DNA from: Pseudomonadaceae bacterium UBA836
Lineage (GTDB): Bacteria; Pseudomonadota; Gammaproteobacteria; Pseudomonadales; Pseudomonadaceae
NCBI GenBank assembly: GCA_002296055.1
Contig: DBHE01000192.1
Span: 1-12,278 of the forward strand
Reading direction: 5' to 3'
DNA: 12,278 nt
In this document: piece after piece, positions 6,409 to 12,278 of the stretch
How positions within the stretch are numbered: the stretch's first letter is position 1
Layout of the letters: each line of letters begins with the position of its first letter
The notes under the pieces: model-generated
What the model was told of the DNA's origin: nothing
The model's database searches: none
What the model saw: the letters and a program-made list of their open reading frames with translations, nothing else
Position numbers and translations under genes: made by a program

Positions 6409-7749
6409 TCAGTCCAGCGTATCGAGTACGCTGCCTACAGCATCAAACAGGCGCTCCAGATCGGCTGGCTGCGCATTAAACATGGGCCCAAACTGCAGGG
6501 TATCGCCGCCAAAGCGGACATAAAAGCCCGCCTTCCACAGCGCCATTCCCGCCTCGAACGGGCGAATGGTCGGGTCATTGTCCCGAGGGGCCAGTTGGAC
6601 CGCACCGGCCAAACCGCAGTTACGAATATCAATCACATGCCCGGCGCCCTGCAGGCCGTGCAACATGCGTTCAAACTGCGGCGCAAGTTCAGCGGCTTGC
6701 TGCACCAACGCGTCGTCTTCCAACAGCTTCAAGGTAGCCAGACCGGCGGCGCAGGCCACCGGATGGGCTGAGTAGGTATAACCGTGGCCAAACTCAACCG
6801 CGTGCTCGGGCGCTGCCTGCTGCATAAAGGTGTGGTAAATCTCACTGCTGGCCACCACAGCACCCATAGGGATTGCACCGTTGGTGATCTGCTTGGCCAG
6901 GTTCATGATGTCAGGCGTGACACCAAAGTACTCCGCCCCACTCCAGTGCCCCAAACGGCCAAAACCGGTAATCACCTCATCAAAGATCAGCAGGATATCG
7001 TGCTGATCGCAGATTTCACGCAGCCGCTGCAGGTAACCCTGGGGCGGCACAATGGCACCGGCAGAGCCGGACATGGGCTCGACTATCACCGCGGCAATAT
7101 TCGAGGCGTCATGCAGCTCAATTAGCTTGAGCATCTCGTTGGCCAGCTCCACCCCGCCGGTGTCCGCCATACCGCGGGTGAAGGCCATACCCGGCTGCAG
7201 GGTGTGGGGCAAATGGTCCGCTTCCATCAACTGACCGAACATTTTGCGATTGCCGCCGATACCGCCCAGGCTGGTGCCGGCGATGTTCACACCGTGATAA
7301 CCACGGGCGCGACCGATCATTCGCGCCTTGTTGGGCTGGCCCTTGAGGCGCCAGTAGGCCCGCGCCATCTTCACCGCCGTATCGGCGCACTCGGACCCCG
7401 AGTTGGTAAAAAACACGTGATTCAGATCACCCGGCAGCTTGGCCGCGATCTGCTCCGCCAACTGAAACGACAGCGGGTGGCCAAACTGGAAACCGGGGGA
7501 ATAGTCGAGAGTACCCAACTGCTGCGCCACCGCCTGCTGAATCTCGCTGCGCGAGTGCCCGGCGCCGCAGGTCCAGAGCCCGGAGAGGCTGTCGTATACC
7601 TGGCGCCCAGCAGCATCGGTGAGCCAACTGCCCTGACCGGCGACGATCAGCCGAGGATCGCGCTGAAAGTTGCGGTTGGCCGAAAACGGCATCCAGTGAG
7701 CGTCTAGCTTGAGCTGGCTGGCGAGTTGCTGTGTGTTCTGGTCTTGCAT
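6409..7749 (-). CDS. bauA: Beta-alanine:pyruvate transaminase (omega-amino acid aminotransferase)
   Basis: A 446-residue PLP-dependent class III aminotransferase, matching the roughly 449-residue omega-amino acid:pyruvate aminotransferases of pseudomonads. It transfers the amino group of beta-alanine to pyruvate, giving malonate semialdehyde and L-alanine. Seen in order: W-M-P-F-S-A-N-R at 19-26, the cofactor phosphate loop S-G-S-E at 117-120, Y-H-G at 151-153, the PLP-ring Asp in F-D-E-V-I (Asp257), and the Schiff-base lysine in N-L-A-K-Q-I-T-N-G (Lys286). The ATG at 7749 has GAGG about 7 bases upstream. It heads the operon with the semialdehyde dehydrogenase and is divergent from the LysR gene, the same arrangement as bauA and bauR in P. 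aeruginosa. Polyamine-linked genes found there (bauB, bauD) are not adjacent here, so the locus looks reduced to the beta-alanine core. Confidence 0.93.
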   Translation of the reverse strand: MQDQNTQQLASQLKLDAHWMPFSANRNFQRDPRLIVAGQGSWLTDAAGRQVYDSLSGLWTCGAGHSRSEIQQAVAQQLGTLDYSPGFQFGHPLSFQLAEQIAAKLPGDLNHVFFTNSGSECADTAVKMARAYWRLKGQPNKARMIGRARGYHGVNIAGTSLGGIGGNRKMFGQLMEADHLPHTLQPGMAFTRGMADTGGVELANEMLKLIELHDASNIAAVIVEPMSGSAGAIVPPQGYLQRLREICDQHDILLIFDEVITGFGRLGHWSGAEYFGVTPDIMNLAKQITNGAIPMGAVVASSEIYHTFMQQAAPEHAVEFGHGYTYSAHPVACAAGLATLKLLEDDALVQQAAELAPQFERMLHGLQGAGHVIDIRNCGLAGAVQLAPRDNDPTIRPFEAGMALWKAGFYVRFGGDTLQFGPMFNAQPADLERLFDAVGSVLDTLD

Positions 7750-7811
7750 GCAGATGCCTCATGGGAGTCGGCAGACGCGCGGGCGCCGGAATGTTCACTA
7801 CGGTGCCACAT

Positions 7812-7856
7812 TAAAAGTTGTGGTAAAACATGACTTTTATCACCTTCGGTTTACCA
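7812..7856. promoter_or_regulatory. Operator-like cluster of inverted repeats between bauA and the LysR gene
   Basis: Three overlapping dyads are visible in this AT-rich stretch. TAAAAGT (7812-7818) pairs with ACTTTTA (7833-7839). GTGGTAAAA (7820-7828) pairs with TTTTATCAC (7835-7843) with one mismatch. TGGTAAA (7821-7827) pairs with TTTACCA (7850-7856). LysR-type regulators usually bind such dyads in the divergent region to autoregulate and to activate the target operon. The cluster is 25 or so bases from the LysR start and about 60 from the bauA start, so it could repress the former and activate the latter. The exact footprint is inferred. Confidence 0.6.
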
Positions 7857-7867
7857 TTTACTAAACT

Positions 7868-8797
7868 ATGAGCCAGCGCCGTTCTACCCCTCTTGCCCAA
7901 CTCTCTGATATTGACCTGCGTCTGCTGCGGGTGTTTCGCACCGTGGTGGAATGCGGCGGCTTTTCCGTCGCGGAAAGCGTGCTGGGTATCGGCCGTTCTG
8001 CCATCAGCCAACAAATGAACGATCTGGAGCATCGCCTGGGGCTGCGGTTATGCCAACGTGGACGCGCCGGCTTTGCCATGACCGAAGACGGGCGCGAGGT
8101 ATATCAGGCGGCGTTGCTGCTGTTTTCCGCCGTTGAGAACTTTCGTACCGAGGTCAACGGCTTACATCAGCACCTGCGTGGCGAACTGAACATTGGCCTC
8201 ACCGACAACCTGGTCACCATGCCCCACATGCGCGTAACCGACGCCCTCGCCCGCCTGAAAACCCGCGGCCCGGACGTACGTATTCAGATCAGCATGTCCG
8301 CGCCGGGTCAGGTTGAACAGGGGGTGCTAGACGGCCGTCTGCATGTCGGCGTGATCCCTCAGGTGGGCGCACTCTCCGGCCTGGAATATCAGCCGCTGTA
8401 CAGCGAGCGGGCAGAGCTTTACTGCGCCGCAGGGCATCCGCTGTTTGCCCTGCCGGATGAGCAACTTACCCTGCAGGAGCTGCGCCGCCACGATGCCATC
8501 TCACCCAGCTTCCGGGTGCCTGCCGAGGTGCAGGCCCAGTTTCAGGCTCTGCGCTGCAGCGCCACCGCCTCAGACCGCGAGGGCATCGCTTTCTTGCTGT
8601 TGACCGGCCACTACATAGGCTACCTGCCCGATCATTACGCCGCCCAATGGGTAGAAAGCGGCCGCATGCGCGCACTCGACCCGGCCCGCTACCACTATGA
8701 CCTAGTGCTATCGGCAGTGACACGCAAGGGACGGCGCCCCCACCTGGTACTCGAGAGCTTTTTGGACGCTCTGGCGGAAGGACCAGCCAACGCCTGA
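7868..8797 (+). CDS. bauR: LysR-family regulator, BauR-like
   Basis: A 309-residue LysR-type transcription factor. The winged helix-turn-helix spans about 14-75, with the recognition region G-I-G-R-S-A-I-S-Q-Q-M; the effector-binding domain follows to the C-terminus and begins near 102 (L-R-G-E-L-N-I-G-L). It is divergent from bauA, the position of BauR, which activates beta-alanine catabolism in P. aeruginosa, so the effector is probably beta-alanine or a related compound. The symbol rests on context and family, not on a close comparison. The ATG at 7868 is the only reasonable start, because there is no other Met before the DNA-binding helix. No Shine-Dalgarno precedes it (TTACCATTTACTAAACT), so the transcript may be leaderless or weakly translated. 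It ends 99 bases before the hydrolase, which seems to have its own control region. Confidence 0.88.
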   Translation: MSQRRSTPLAQLSDIDLRLLRVFRTVVECGGFSVAESVLGIGRSAISQQMNDLEHRLGLRLCQRGRAGFAMTEDGREVYQAALLLFSAVENFRTEVNGLHQHLRGELNIGLTDNLVTMPHMRVTDALARLKTRGPDVRIQISMSAPGQVEQGVLDGRLHVGVIPQVGALSGLEYQPLYSERAELYCAAGHPLFALPDEQLTLQELRRHDAISPSFRVPAEVQAQFQALRCSATASDREGIAFLLLTGHYIGYLPDHYAAQWVESGRMRALDPARYHYDLVLSAVTRKGRRPHLVLESFLDALAEGPANA

Positions 8798-8826
8798 TCC
8801 CGCCTTCCATGTGCTCATAAAAAGCC

Positions 8827-8832
8827 TTGACT
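8827..8832 (+). promoter_or_regulatory. Possible -35 element for the hydrolase-MFS operon
   Basis: TTGACT fits a sigma-70 -35. At 17 bases spacing the -10 position reads GACATT, a poor match. TATGAT at 8840-8845 is a good -10 by sequence but lacks a -35 at proper spacing. The promoter is therefore only roughly placed in this AT-rich segment. Confidence 0.3.
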
Positions 8833-8834
8833 TT

Positions 8835-8883
8835 ATTTATATGATGAACGACATTTTATTTACATTTAAGCCATCATATAAAT
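8835..8883. promoter_or_regulatory. 12-bp perfect inverted repeat upstream of the hydrolase-MFS operon
   Basis: ATTTATATGATG (8835-8846) and CATCATATAAAT (8872-8883) are perfect inverted copies 25 bases apart. Between and overlapping them is a direct repeat: TTTATTTATAT (8832-8842) and TTTATTTACAT (8855-8865), 10 of 11 identical. The right arm ends one base before the AGGAG ribosome-binding site (8885-8889) of the hydrolase. This looks like a two-site operator (looping or cooperative repressor) or an mRNA hairpin covering the initiation region. The adjacent LysR is probably dedicated to bauA, so the factor that reads this site may be encoded elsewhere. Confidence 0.6.
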
Positions 8884-8896
8884 CAGGAGCACCGCC

Positions 8897-9715
8897 ATGA
8901 CCGCTCACCACGCCAACGTCGCCCCCTCCTCAGCCCTCGACAGCGCGTGCCGCGCCTTCAGTGTGCCGCAACGCATTCAGGCCAGCAGCCTGGAGCGCAG
9001 CGTGCTGTCGCAGGGGCAGCACGGCACCCACCCTTATGTCGATGGCGATATCGCACACTGGACGTTCGGGCTTGGCCCGCGAGTGTTGCTGGTGCATGGC
9101 TGGGACAGCCGCGGCTCGCACCTCGCCGCCTTTGTTGAGCCGCTACTGCGCGCCGGATTTTCGGTCACCCTGCTCGACCTGCCCGCACACGGCGACTCAG
9201 CTGGCCACCTCAGCAGCCCGGTGCACGCAGGCCGCGCCCTCGCCTCCCTAGCGCAGGCCCTGGGGCCGATCCACGGCGTGGTTGCCCACTCGCTAGGCTC
9301 AGCCGCCAGCCTCTGGGCCTTCGCTCACGGACTTGAGGTAAACGCCAGCGTGCACCTGTGCGGCCCCTCATCACTGAGCCCAATGCTACAACTGCAGGCG
9401 CTTGGGCACGGTCTGAGCCCGGATGAGCAAGCTGCTTTCGTTACCTGGGTTGAGAACCATATCGGCATTCCCGTGGCAGAGATGGACCTGGTCGCCCTCA
9501 AACACGGATTACGCCACGCCGGACTGATCATGCACGACCCAGCTGACCGTGTGGTGCCGTTCGCCGCCTCAGCCGACCTGCAGCGCCAGTGGTCCGATGC
9601 CAAGCTTATTGAGCTTGAAGGGCTCGGGCACCGACGCATTCTCACCGATCCACAAGTCATCGCCCGCAGCTGCGCGCTGCTCAGCGGCGTGCGTCGGCAG
9701 GAAGCAACGGCATGA
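8897..9715 (+). CDS. Alpha/beta hydrolase
   Basis: A 272-residue cytoplasmic serine hydrolase of the alpha/beta fold; no signal peptide is seen. The oxyanion-hole region is H-G-W at 67-69. The nucleophile elbow is A-H-S-L-G-S (Ser132), with Ala where Gly is commonest in G-x-S-x-G. The acid is probably Asp217 in P-A-D-R-V-V-P, and the base is His245 in G-L-G-H-R. The triad appears complete. Substrate cannot be read from the sequence; esters, thioesters or lactones are possible. AGGAG (8885-8889) is 7 bases before the ATG. Its stop overlaps the start of the MFS gene (ATGA, 9712-9715), so the two are translationally coupled and probably act on the same or related compounds. Confidence 0.88.
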   Translation: MTAHHANVAPSSALDSACRAFSVPQRIQASSLERSVLSQGQHGTHPYVDGDIAHWTFGLGPRVLLVHGWDSRGSHLAAFVEPLLRAGFSVTLLDLPAHGDSAGHLSSPVHAGRALASLAQALGPIHGVVAHSLGSAASLWAFAHGLEVNASVHLCGPSSLSPMLQLQALGHGLSPDEQAAFVTWVENHIGIPVAEMDLVALKHGLRHAGLIMHDPADRVVPFAASADLQRQWSDAKLIELEGLGHRRILTDPQVIARSCALLSGVRRQEATA

Positions 9716-10896
9716 GTACCTCGACTCGCACGCTGGTGTTGTTATCTGGATTGGCGGCAGTGAGCACCCTGTCAACGACCATCATCCTGCCGTCTTTCCC
9801 GGCGATGGCTAGCGCCCTGCAGGCGGCGCCACAAGACATGGCGCTTACCCTCAGTAGCTTCTTCCTGGTATTCGCCGCCGGCCAGTTGGTGGTTGGCCCT
9901 TTATCTGATCGCTATGGCCGCAAACCGCTAATTCTGGGAGGGTTGCTGCTGTTCATACTGGGTAGCCTGCTGGGCGCGGTTGCCACTGATCTGGGCACCA
10001 TGGTTGCCGCCCGGGTGATTCAGGCGACTGGCGTGTGCGCGGCCTCGGTGCTGGCCCGCGCGGTCGCGCGTGACCTGTATGGCGGCCCGCTACTGGCCAA
10101 AGCGCTGGCGTTCATCATGGTAGCCATGGCCGCCGCACCTGGCTTCTCGCCACTCGTCGGCAGCCTGATCGACAGCCAGCTCGGCTGGCGCAGCAGCTTT
10201 GTTCTGGTCGCCACTGTGGGTGCACTGCTGGCTCTCAGTTATGCGCTGGTACTGGGCGAAACACACGCGCCCAGCGCACGAAGCAGCGCCACACCCGGTA
10301 GCGTTGTTGCTGGCTACCTGCACTTGCTTGGAGATCGACGCTTTGCGCTACCAGCCATGGCCGTCAGCCTGGTGATCGGCGGTCTCTACGCATTCTTTGC
10401 GTCAGCGCCGGCCATCATGATTGACGGCATGGGCTACAACAGTGTGCAGCTCGGGCTGTTCTTTGCCGCGACCGTCCTGGTGGTATTCAGCGCCGGTATA
10501 CTCGCACCGAGACTGGCCCAGCGCTGGGGCGCTGCGCAGATTGCGCTGGCTGGCAGCCTGCTGGCACTAACCGGCGGAGTAGCTCAGGTGCTGCTGTACG
10601 AGGGCCAGACGCTGGCGACATTCAGCCTCGCCATCTGCCTGTTTCTAGCCGGCATGGGGCTGATCAACCCGCTGGGTACCGCCATCACCCTGCAACCCTT
10701 TGGTGACCGCGCCGGCCTGGCCTCGGCCCTGCTGGGGTTTCTGCAGATGGCCATAGCCGCGCTCGGCACCTGGCTGATCAGCGCCTTAACGCTGCCACCT
10801 GCGTTGACTCTCGGCGCCCTGCTGTCAGCCAGCGCTCTGTGTGCGCTGGGGGCTTTTTTTGCCTATCCCGTCAGCCGTGCGGCGCAACCTGCCTGA
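9712..10896 (+). CDS. Bcr/CflA-type MFS drug-resistance transporter
   Basis: A 394-residue inner-membrane protein with about 12 hydrophobic helices, the usual length for the Bcr/CflA branch of drug:H+ antiporters. The MFS signature between helices 2 and 3 is visible as G-P-L-S-D-R-Y-G-R-K (62-71). An Arg in the helix-4 region (R-V-I-Q-A-T-G) and the helix-5 stretch A-A-P-G-F-S-P-L-V-G-S resemble the conserved motifs of drug efflux members. It probably expels a small toxic molecule, using the proton gradient. It overlaps the hydrolase gene by 4 bases (ATGA) and is the last gene of the pair. It is convergent with the DAHP synthase gene, 28 bases away, with only a short GCGCG-T-CGCGC hairpin between. 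The exported compound is unknown. Confidence 0.9.
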   Translation: MSTSTRTLVLLSGLAAVSTLSTTIILPSFPAMASALQAAPQDMALTLSSFFLVFAAGQLVVGPLSDRYGRKPLILGGLLLFILGSLLGAVATDLGTMVAARVIQATGVCAASVLARAVARDLYGGPLLAKALAFIMVAMAAAPGFSPLVGSLIDSQLGWRSSFVLVATVGALLALSYALVLGETHAPSARSSATPGSVVAGYLHLLGDRRFALPAMAVSLVIGGLYAFFASAPAIMIDGMGYNSVQLGLFFAATVLVVFSAGILAPRLAQRWGAAQIALAGSLLALTGGVAQVLLYEGQTLATFSLAICLFLAGMGLINPLGTAITLQPFGDRAGLASALLGFLQMAIAALGTWLISALTLPPALTLGALLSASALCALGAFFAYPVSRAAQPA

Positions 10897-10924
10897 GCGC
10901 GTCGCGCAGGTGGCCGACGGTGAG

Positions 10925-11992
10925 TCAAACACCTAGCTGCCGGGCGGCCTCCAGCAGAGACTGCTCGGTTGCCTCCCAGCCCAGACAACCGTCGGTAATG
11001 GAGACGCCGTAGCGCAGCTCGCCGGACAGCGGCTGACAACCGTCGAACAGATGGCTTTCCAGCATGACGCCACGCAGGCAGACGTCACCAGCTGCACGCT
11101 GAGCAACCACATTGGCCAGCACCTGGGGCTGACGCAGCGGATCTTTACCGCTGTTGGCGTGACTGCAGTCCACCACCAACGCCGCCGGCATGCCCAGGCG
11201 TTCCAGCTCTGCGCGCACCTTCGCCACGGCGTCGGCCTGGTAGTTGGGGCCGCTGTGGCCACCCCGCAGCACGATATGAGTGTCCGCGTTACCGGCGGTT
11301 TCCACCAGTGCTGGTCGACCCTGCAGATCCATGCCGAAATGCTGATGCGGATGTTGAGCTGAGCGCATGGCATCACAGGCGACCGTCATGCTGCCATCCG
11401 TTCCGTTCTTGAAGCCGACCGGCAAGTGCAGGCCGCTAACCATCTCGCGGTGAATCTGCGACTCACTGGTACGCGCACCGATACAGCCCCAGCTCAACAA
11501 GTCATCCAGGTAACTGGCCGCCAACGGCTGCAACAATTCGGTGGCAATCGGCAGACCCAGCTCGCTGATCGCCAGCATGGTGCGGCGAGACAGCGCCAGG
11601 CCACCGGCCATATCACCGCTGCAGTCGAGCTTCGGATCGTACAACATGCCCTTCCAGCCAACGGTAGTGCGCGGCTTTTCAACGTAGGCACGCATCACCA
11701 GCAGCAAGCGATCCGCAACGCGGCTCTGCAGCTCAGCCAGGCGCTCTGCGTATTCGATTGCAGCATCGGGGTCATGCAGGGAACAGGGCCCGGTGATCAC
11801 CAGCAGGCGATCATCCTTACCCGCCAGAATGTCACGAATGGCCTGGCGATGGGCCTCAATAGCGGCGGACTGATCGGAACTCAGAGGCAGGCGCTCGCGC
11901 AGCTGGGCTGGTGTCGGCAGAGTATGGGTGCGGCGAGCGGCGCTCTGGGTGGTGGGTGCGGCGCTGGCAAGTGCGGTTACGGTGGCGGTCAT
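10925..11992 (-). CDS. Class I 3-deoxy-7-phosphoheptulonate (DAHP) synthase
   Basis: A 355-residue enzyme of the AroF/AroG/AroH family. It condenses phosphoenolpyruvate and erythrose-4-phosphate to DAHP, the first step of aromatic amino-acid synthesis. Seen are the metal cysteine in G-P-C-S (Cys70), E-K-P-R at 105-108, G-A-R-T-S-E-S-Q at 172-179, G-F-K-N-G-T-D-G at 193-200, and the likely metal ligands His278, Glu312 and Asp334. It is complete. Which aromatic amino acid inhibits it cannot be read safely, so I give no aroF/G/H symbol. The ATG at 11992 has AAGGAA (12000-12005) 7 bases upstream; an upstream TTG at 12052 in the same frame has no support and would run through the leader hairpin. 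The leader ORF at 12033-12134 suggests control by aromatic amino-acid supply. Confidence 0.93.
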   Translation of the reverse strand: MTATVTALASAAPTTQSAARRTHTLPTPAQLRERLPLSSDQSAAIEAHRQAIRDILAGKDDRLLVITGPCSLHDPDAAIEYAERLAELQSRVADRLLLVMRAYVEKPRTTVGWKGMLYDPKLDCSGDMAGGLALSRRTMLAISELGLPIATELLQPLAASYLDDLLSWGCIGARTSESQIHREMVSGLHLPVGFKNGTDGSMTVACDAMRSAQHPHQHFGMDLQGRPALVETAGNADTHIVLRGGHSGPNYQADAVAKVRAELERLGMPAALVVDCSHANSGKDPLRQPQVLANVVAQRAAGDVCLRGVMLESHLFDGCQPLSGELRYGVSITDGCLGWEATEQSLLEAARQLGV

Positions 11993-11999
11993 CTTTTGC

Positions 12000-12005
12000 T
12001 TCCTT
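12000..12005 (-). promoter_or_regulatory. Ribosome-binding site of the DAHP synthase gene
   Basis: TTCCTT on the + strand reads AAGGAA, 7 bases before the ATG at 11992. It fixes that start over the in-frame TTG at 12052. The leader hairpin begins only one base upstream of it. Confidence 0.7.
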
Positions 12006-12006
12006 A

Positions 12007-12031
12007 GCTGTGGCGGTCTTTCCGCCCCAGC
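12007..12031 (-). promoter_or_regulatory. Leader hairpin between the small ORF and DAHP synthase
   Basis: On the - strand GCTG-G-GGCGG, loop AAAGA, CCGCC-A-CAGC forms a 9-bp stem with one internal mismatch. It starts one base after the small ORF's stop and ends one base before the Shine-Dalgarno. No U-run follows, so it is not an intrinsic terminator. Its 3' arm can instead pair with AGCTGGCG (12088-12095) inside the small ORF: AGCTGGCG with CGCC-(AC)-AGCT at 12006-12015, 8 bp with a two-base bulge. The two structures exclude each other. Confidence 0.5.
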
Positions 12032-12032
12032 G

Positions 12033-12134
12033 CTATCTAGGTGTTCGATCAAGTGAATGTCGTGTGGTCAGGGCACCAGAGCAAAATCGCCAGCTGCAGT
12101 AAGAACGTGGGTTGAAAGAGCATTGTGCGTACAT
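12033..12134 (-). CDS. 33-residue leader peptide candidate upstream of DAHP synthase
   Basis: ATG at 12134 to TAG at 12033-12035, 34 codons including stop, too short for routine calling. The peptide begins M-Y-A-Q-C-S-F and contains Tyr2, Phe7, Tyr12, Trp15 and Phe17 plus Cys5, Cys13 and Cys18, clustered in the first 18 residues. GAGGA about 7 bases upstream is a credible ribosome-binding site. It lies 40 bases before the DAHP synthase start, its stop is one base from a hairpin, and its Trp codon sits inside a segment that can pair with that hairpin's 3' arm. This fits a leader peptide that senses charged aromatic tRNAs. The enrichment is five aromatics in 33, less extreme than classic leader peptides, so chance is not excluded. 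No homology is claimed. Confidence 0.45.
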   Translation of the reverse strand: MYAQCSFNPRSYCSWRFCSGALTTRHSLDRTPR

Positions 12135-12173
12135 GGTCAGTCCTCAAAATCAGTAAAAATCAAAGCCAAATAA

Positions 12174-12203
12174 AAACCCCGGTCGGGAGGCCGACCGGGG
12201 TTT
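12174..12203 (-). terminator. Strong intrinsic terminator
   Basis: AAACCCCGGTCGG (12174-12186) and CCGACCGGGGTTT (12191-12203) form a 13-bp stem with a 4-base loop. On the - strand it is followed by TTTTTATTT, a good U-tract; on the + strand only TTTGTTG follows. It therefore mainly stops leftward transcription coming from beyond the right edge. It could be the terminator of the preceding gene or, less likely, a premature terminator in the DAHP synthase leader. Confidence 0.8.
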
Positions 12204-12231
12204 GTTGATTCTCTGGTGGCGTCCCGTCAAT

Positions 12232-12278
12232 TCAGGCCGCCTGTGGGGTATCAGGCGCGCCTTTGGCTAAACCAATAC
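12232..12278 (-). CDS. Possible C-terminal tail of a gene entering from the right
   Basis: On the - strand a frame is open from the window edge for 14 codons (reading I-G-L-A-K-G-A-P-D-T-P-Q-A-A) to a TGA at 12232-12234. The terminator follows about 28 bases later in the right orientation. That spacing supports a real gene end, but the fragment is too short to identify. The other two - strand frames also stop within the window, so the choice of frame is only probable. Confidence 0.35.
   Translation of the reverse strand, partial: IGLAKGAPDTPQAA

Noticed and set aside
4900..6771. A 623-codon + strand open frame antisense to mmsA and bauA
   Set aside because: It runs across two well-identified genes and their gap, has no domain and has the His/Arg/Gln-rich composition typical of antisense shadows of GC-rich genes.
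11426..12007. A 193-codon + strand open frame opposite DAHP synthase
   Set aside because: Antisense shadow of a fully recognised enzyme.
12174..12203. Reading this terminator as the attenuator of the DAHP synthase leader
   Set aside because: It lies upstream of the small ORF rather than after it, and no start codon for a leader peptide is visible before it in the window; terminator of the preceding gene is simpler.

Overview
The window looks like chromosomal DNA from a Pseudomonas-type gammaproteobacterium. The coding sequence is GC-rich, Shine-Dalgarno sites are clear, and the gene set is metabolic. A beta-alanine:pyruvate transaminase and a CoA-acylating methylmalonate/malonate-semialdehyde dehydrogenase lie divergent from a LysR regulator, as in the bau locus of Pseudomonas aeruginosa. 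The genus is an inference from gene content and style. I see no tRNA, rRNA, insertion sequence, prophage or CRISPR array.

Layout. (1) 1-268: gene-poor left edge with a strong hairpin and a low-complexity open frame. (2) 269-3358, + strand: an apparent three-gene run of an exported SMP-30/NHL-like beta-propeller, an exported retropepsin-like (DTGA) protease-family protein, and a cytoplasmic inositol-monophosphatase-family enzyme. (3) 3363-4451, - strand: a six-helix membrane diguanylate cyclase, convergent with (2) and only 4 bases away. (4) 4864-7749, - strand: a two-gene beta-alanine catabolic operon (bauA then mmsA/bauC-like), ending in a hairpin terminator at 4711-4733. It is divergent from a LysR gene (bauR-like, 7868-8797 +), with an operator-like set of inverted repeats between. 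(5) 8897-10896, + strand: a translationally coupled alpha/beta hydrolase and Bcr/CflA-type MFS efflux pump, behind a 12-bp perfect inverted repeat. (6) 10925-11992, - strand: a class I DAHP synthase, first enzyme of the shikimate pathway. Its leader holds an unlisted 33-codon ORF rich in aromatic and Cys codons (12033-12134), followed at once by a hairpin. Upstream are a strong terminator (12174-12203) and what may be the tail of another gene.

How they work together. BauA converts beta-alanine plus pyruvate to malonate semialdehyde plus alanine. The dehydrogenase turns the semialdehyde into acetyl-CoA and CO2, probably under LysR control. The hydrolase/MFS pair looks like a small detoxification or export unit whose regulator is not adjacent. 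The most notable non-gene signal is the DAHP synthase leader, which has the parts expected of ribosome-mediated attenuation (a short ORF with Tyr, Phe and Trp codons, and two mutually exclusive helices) but no classical U-tract terminator after the ORF.
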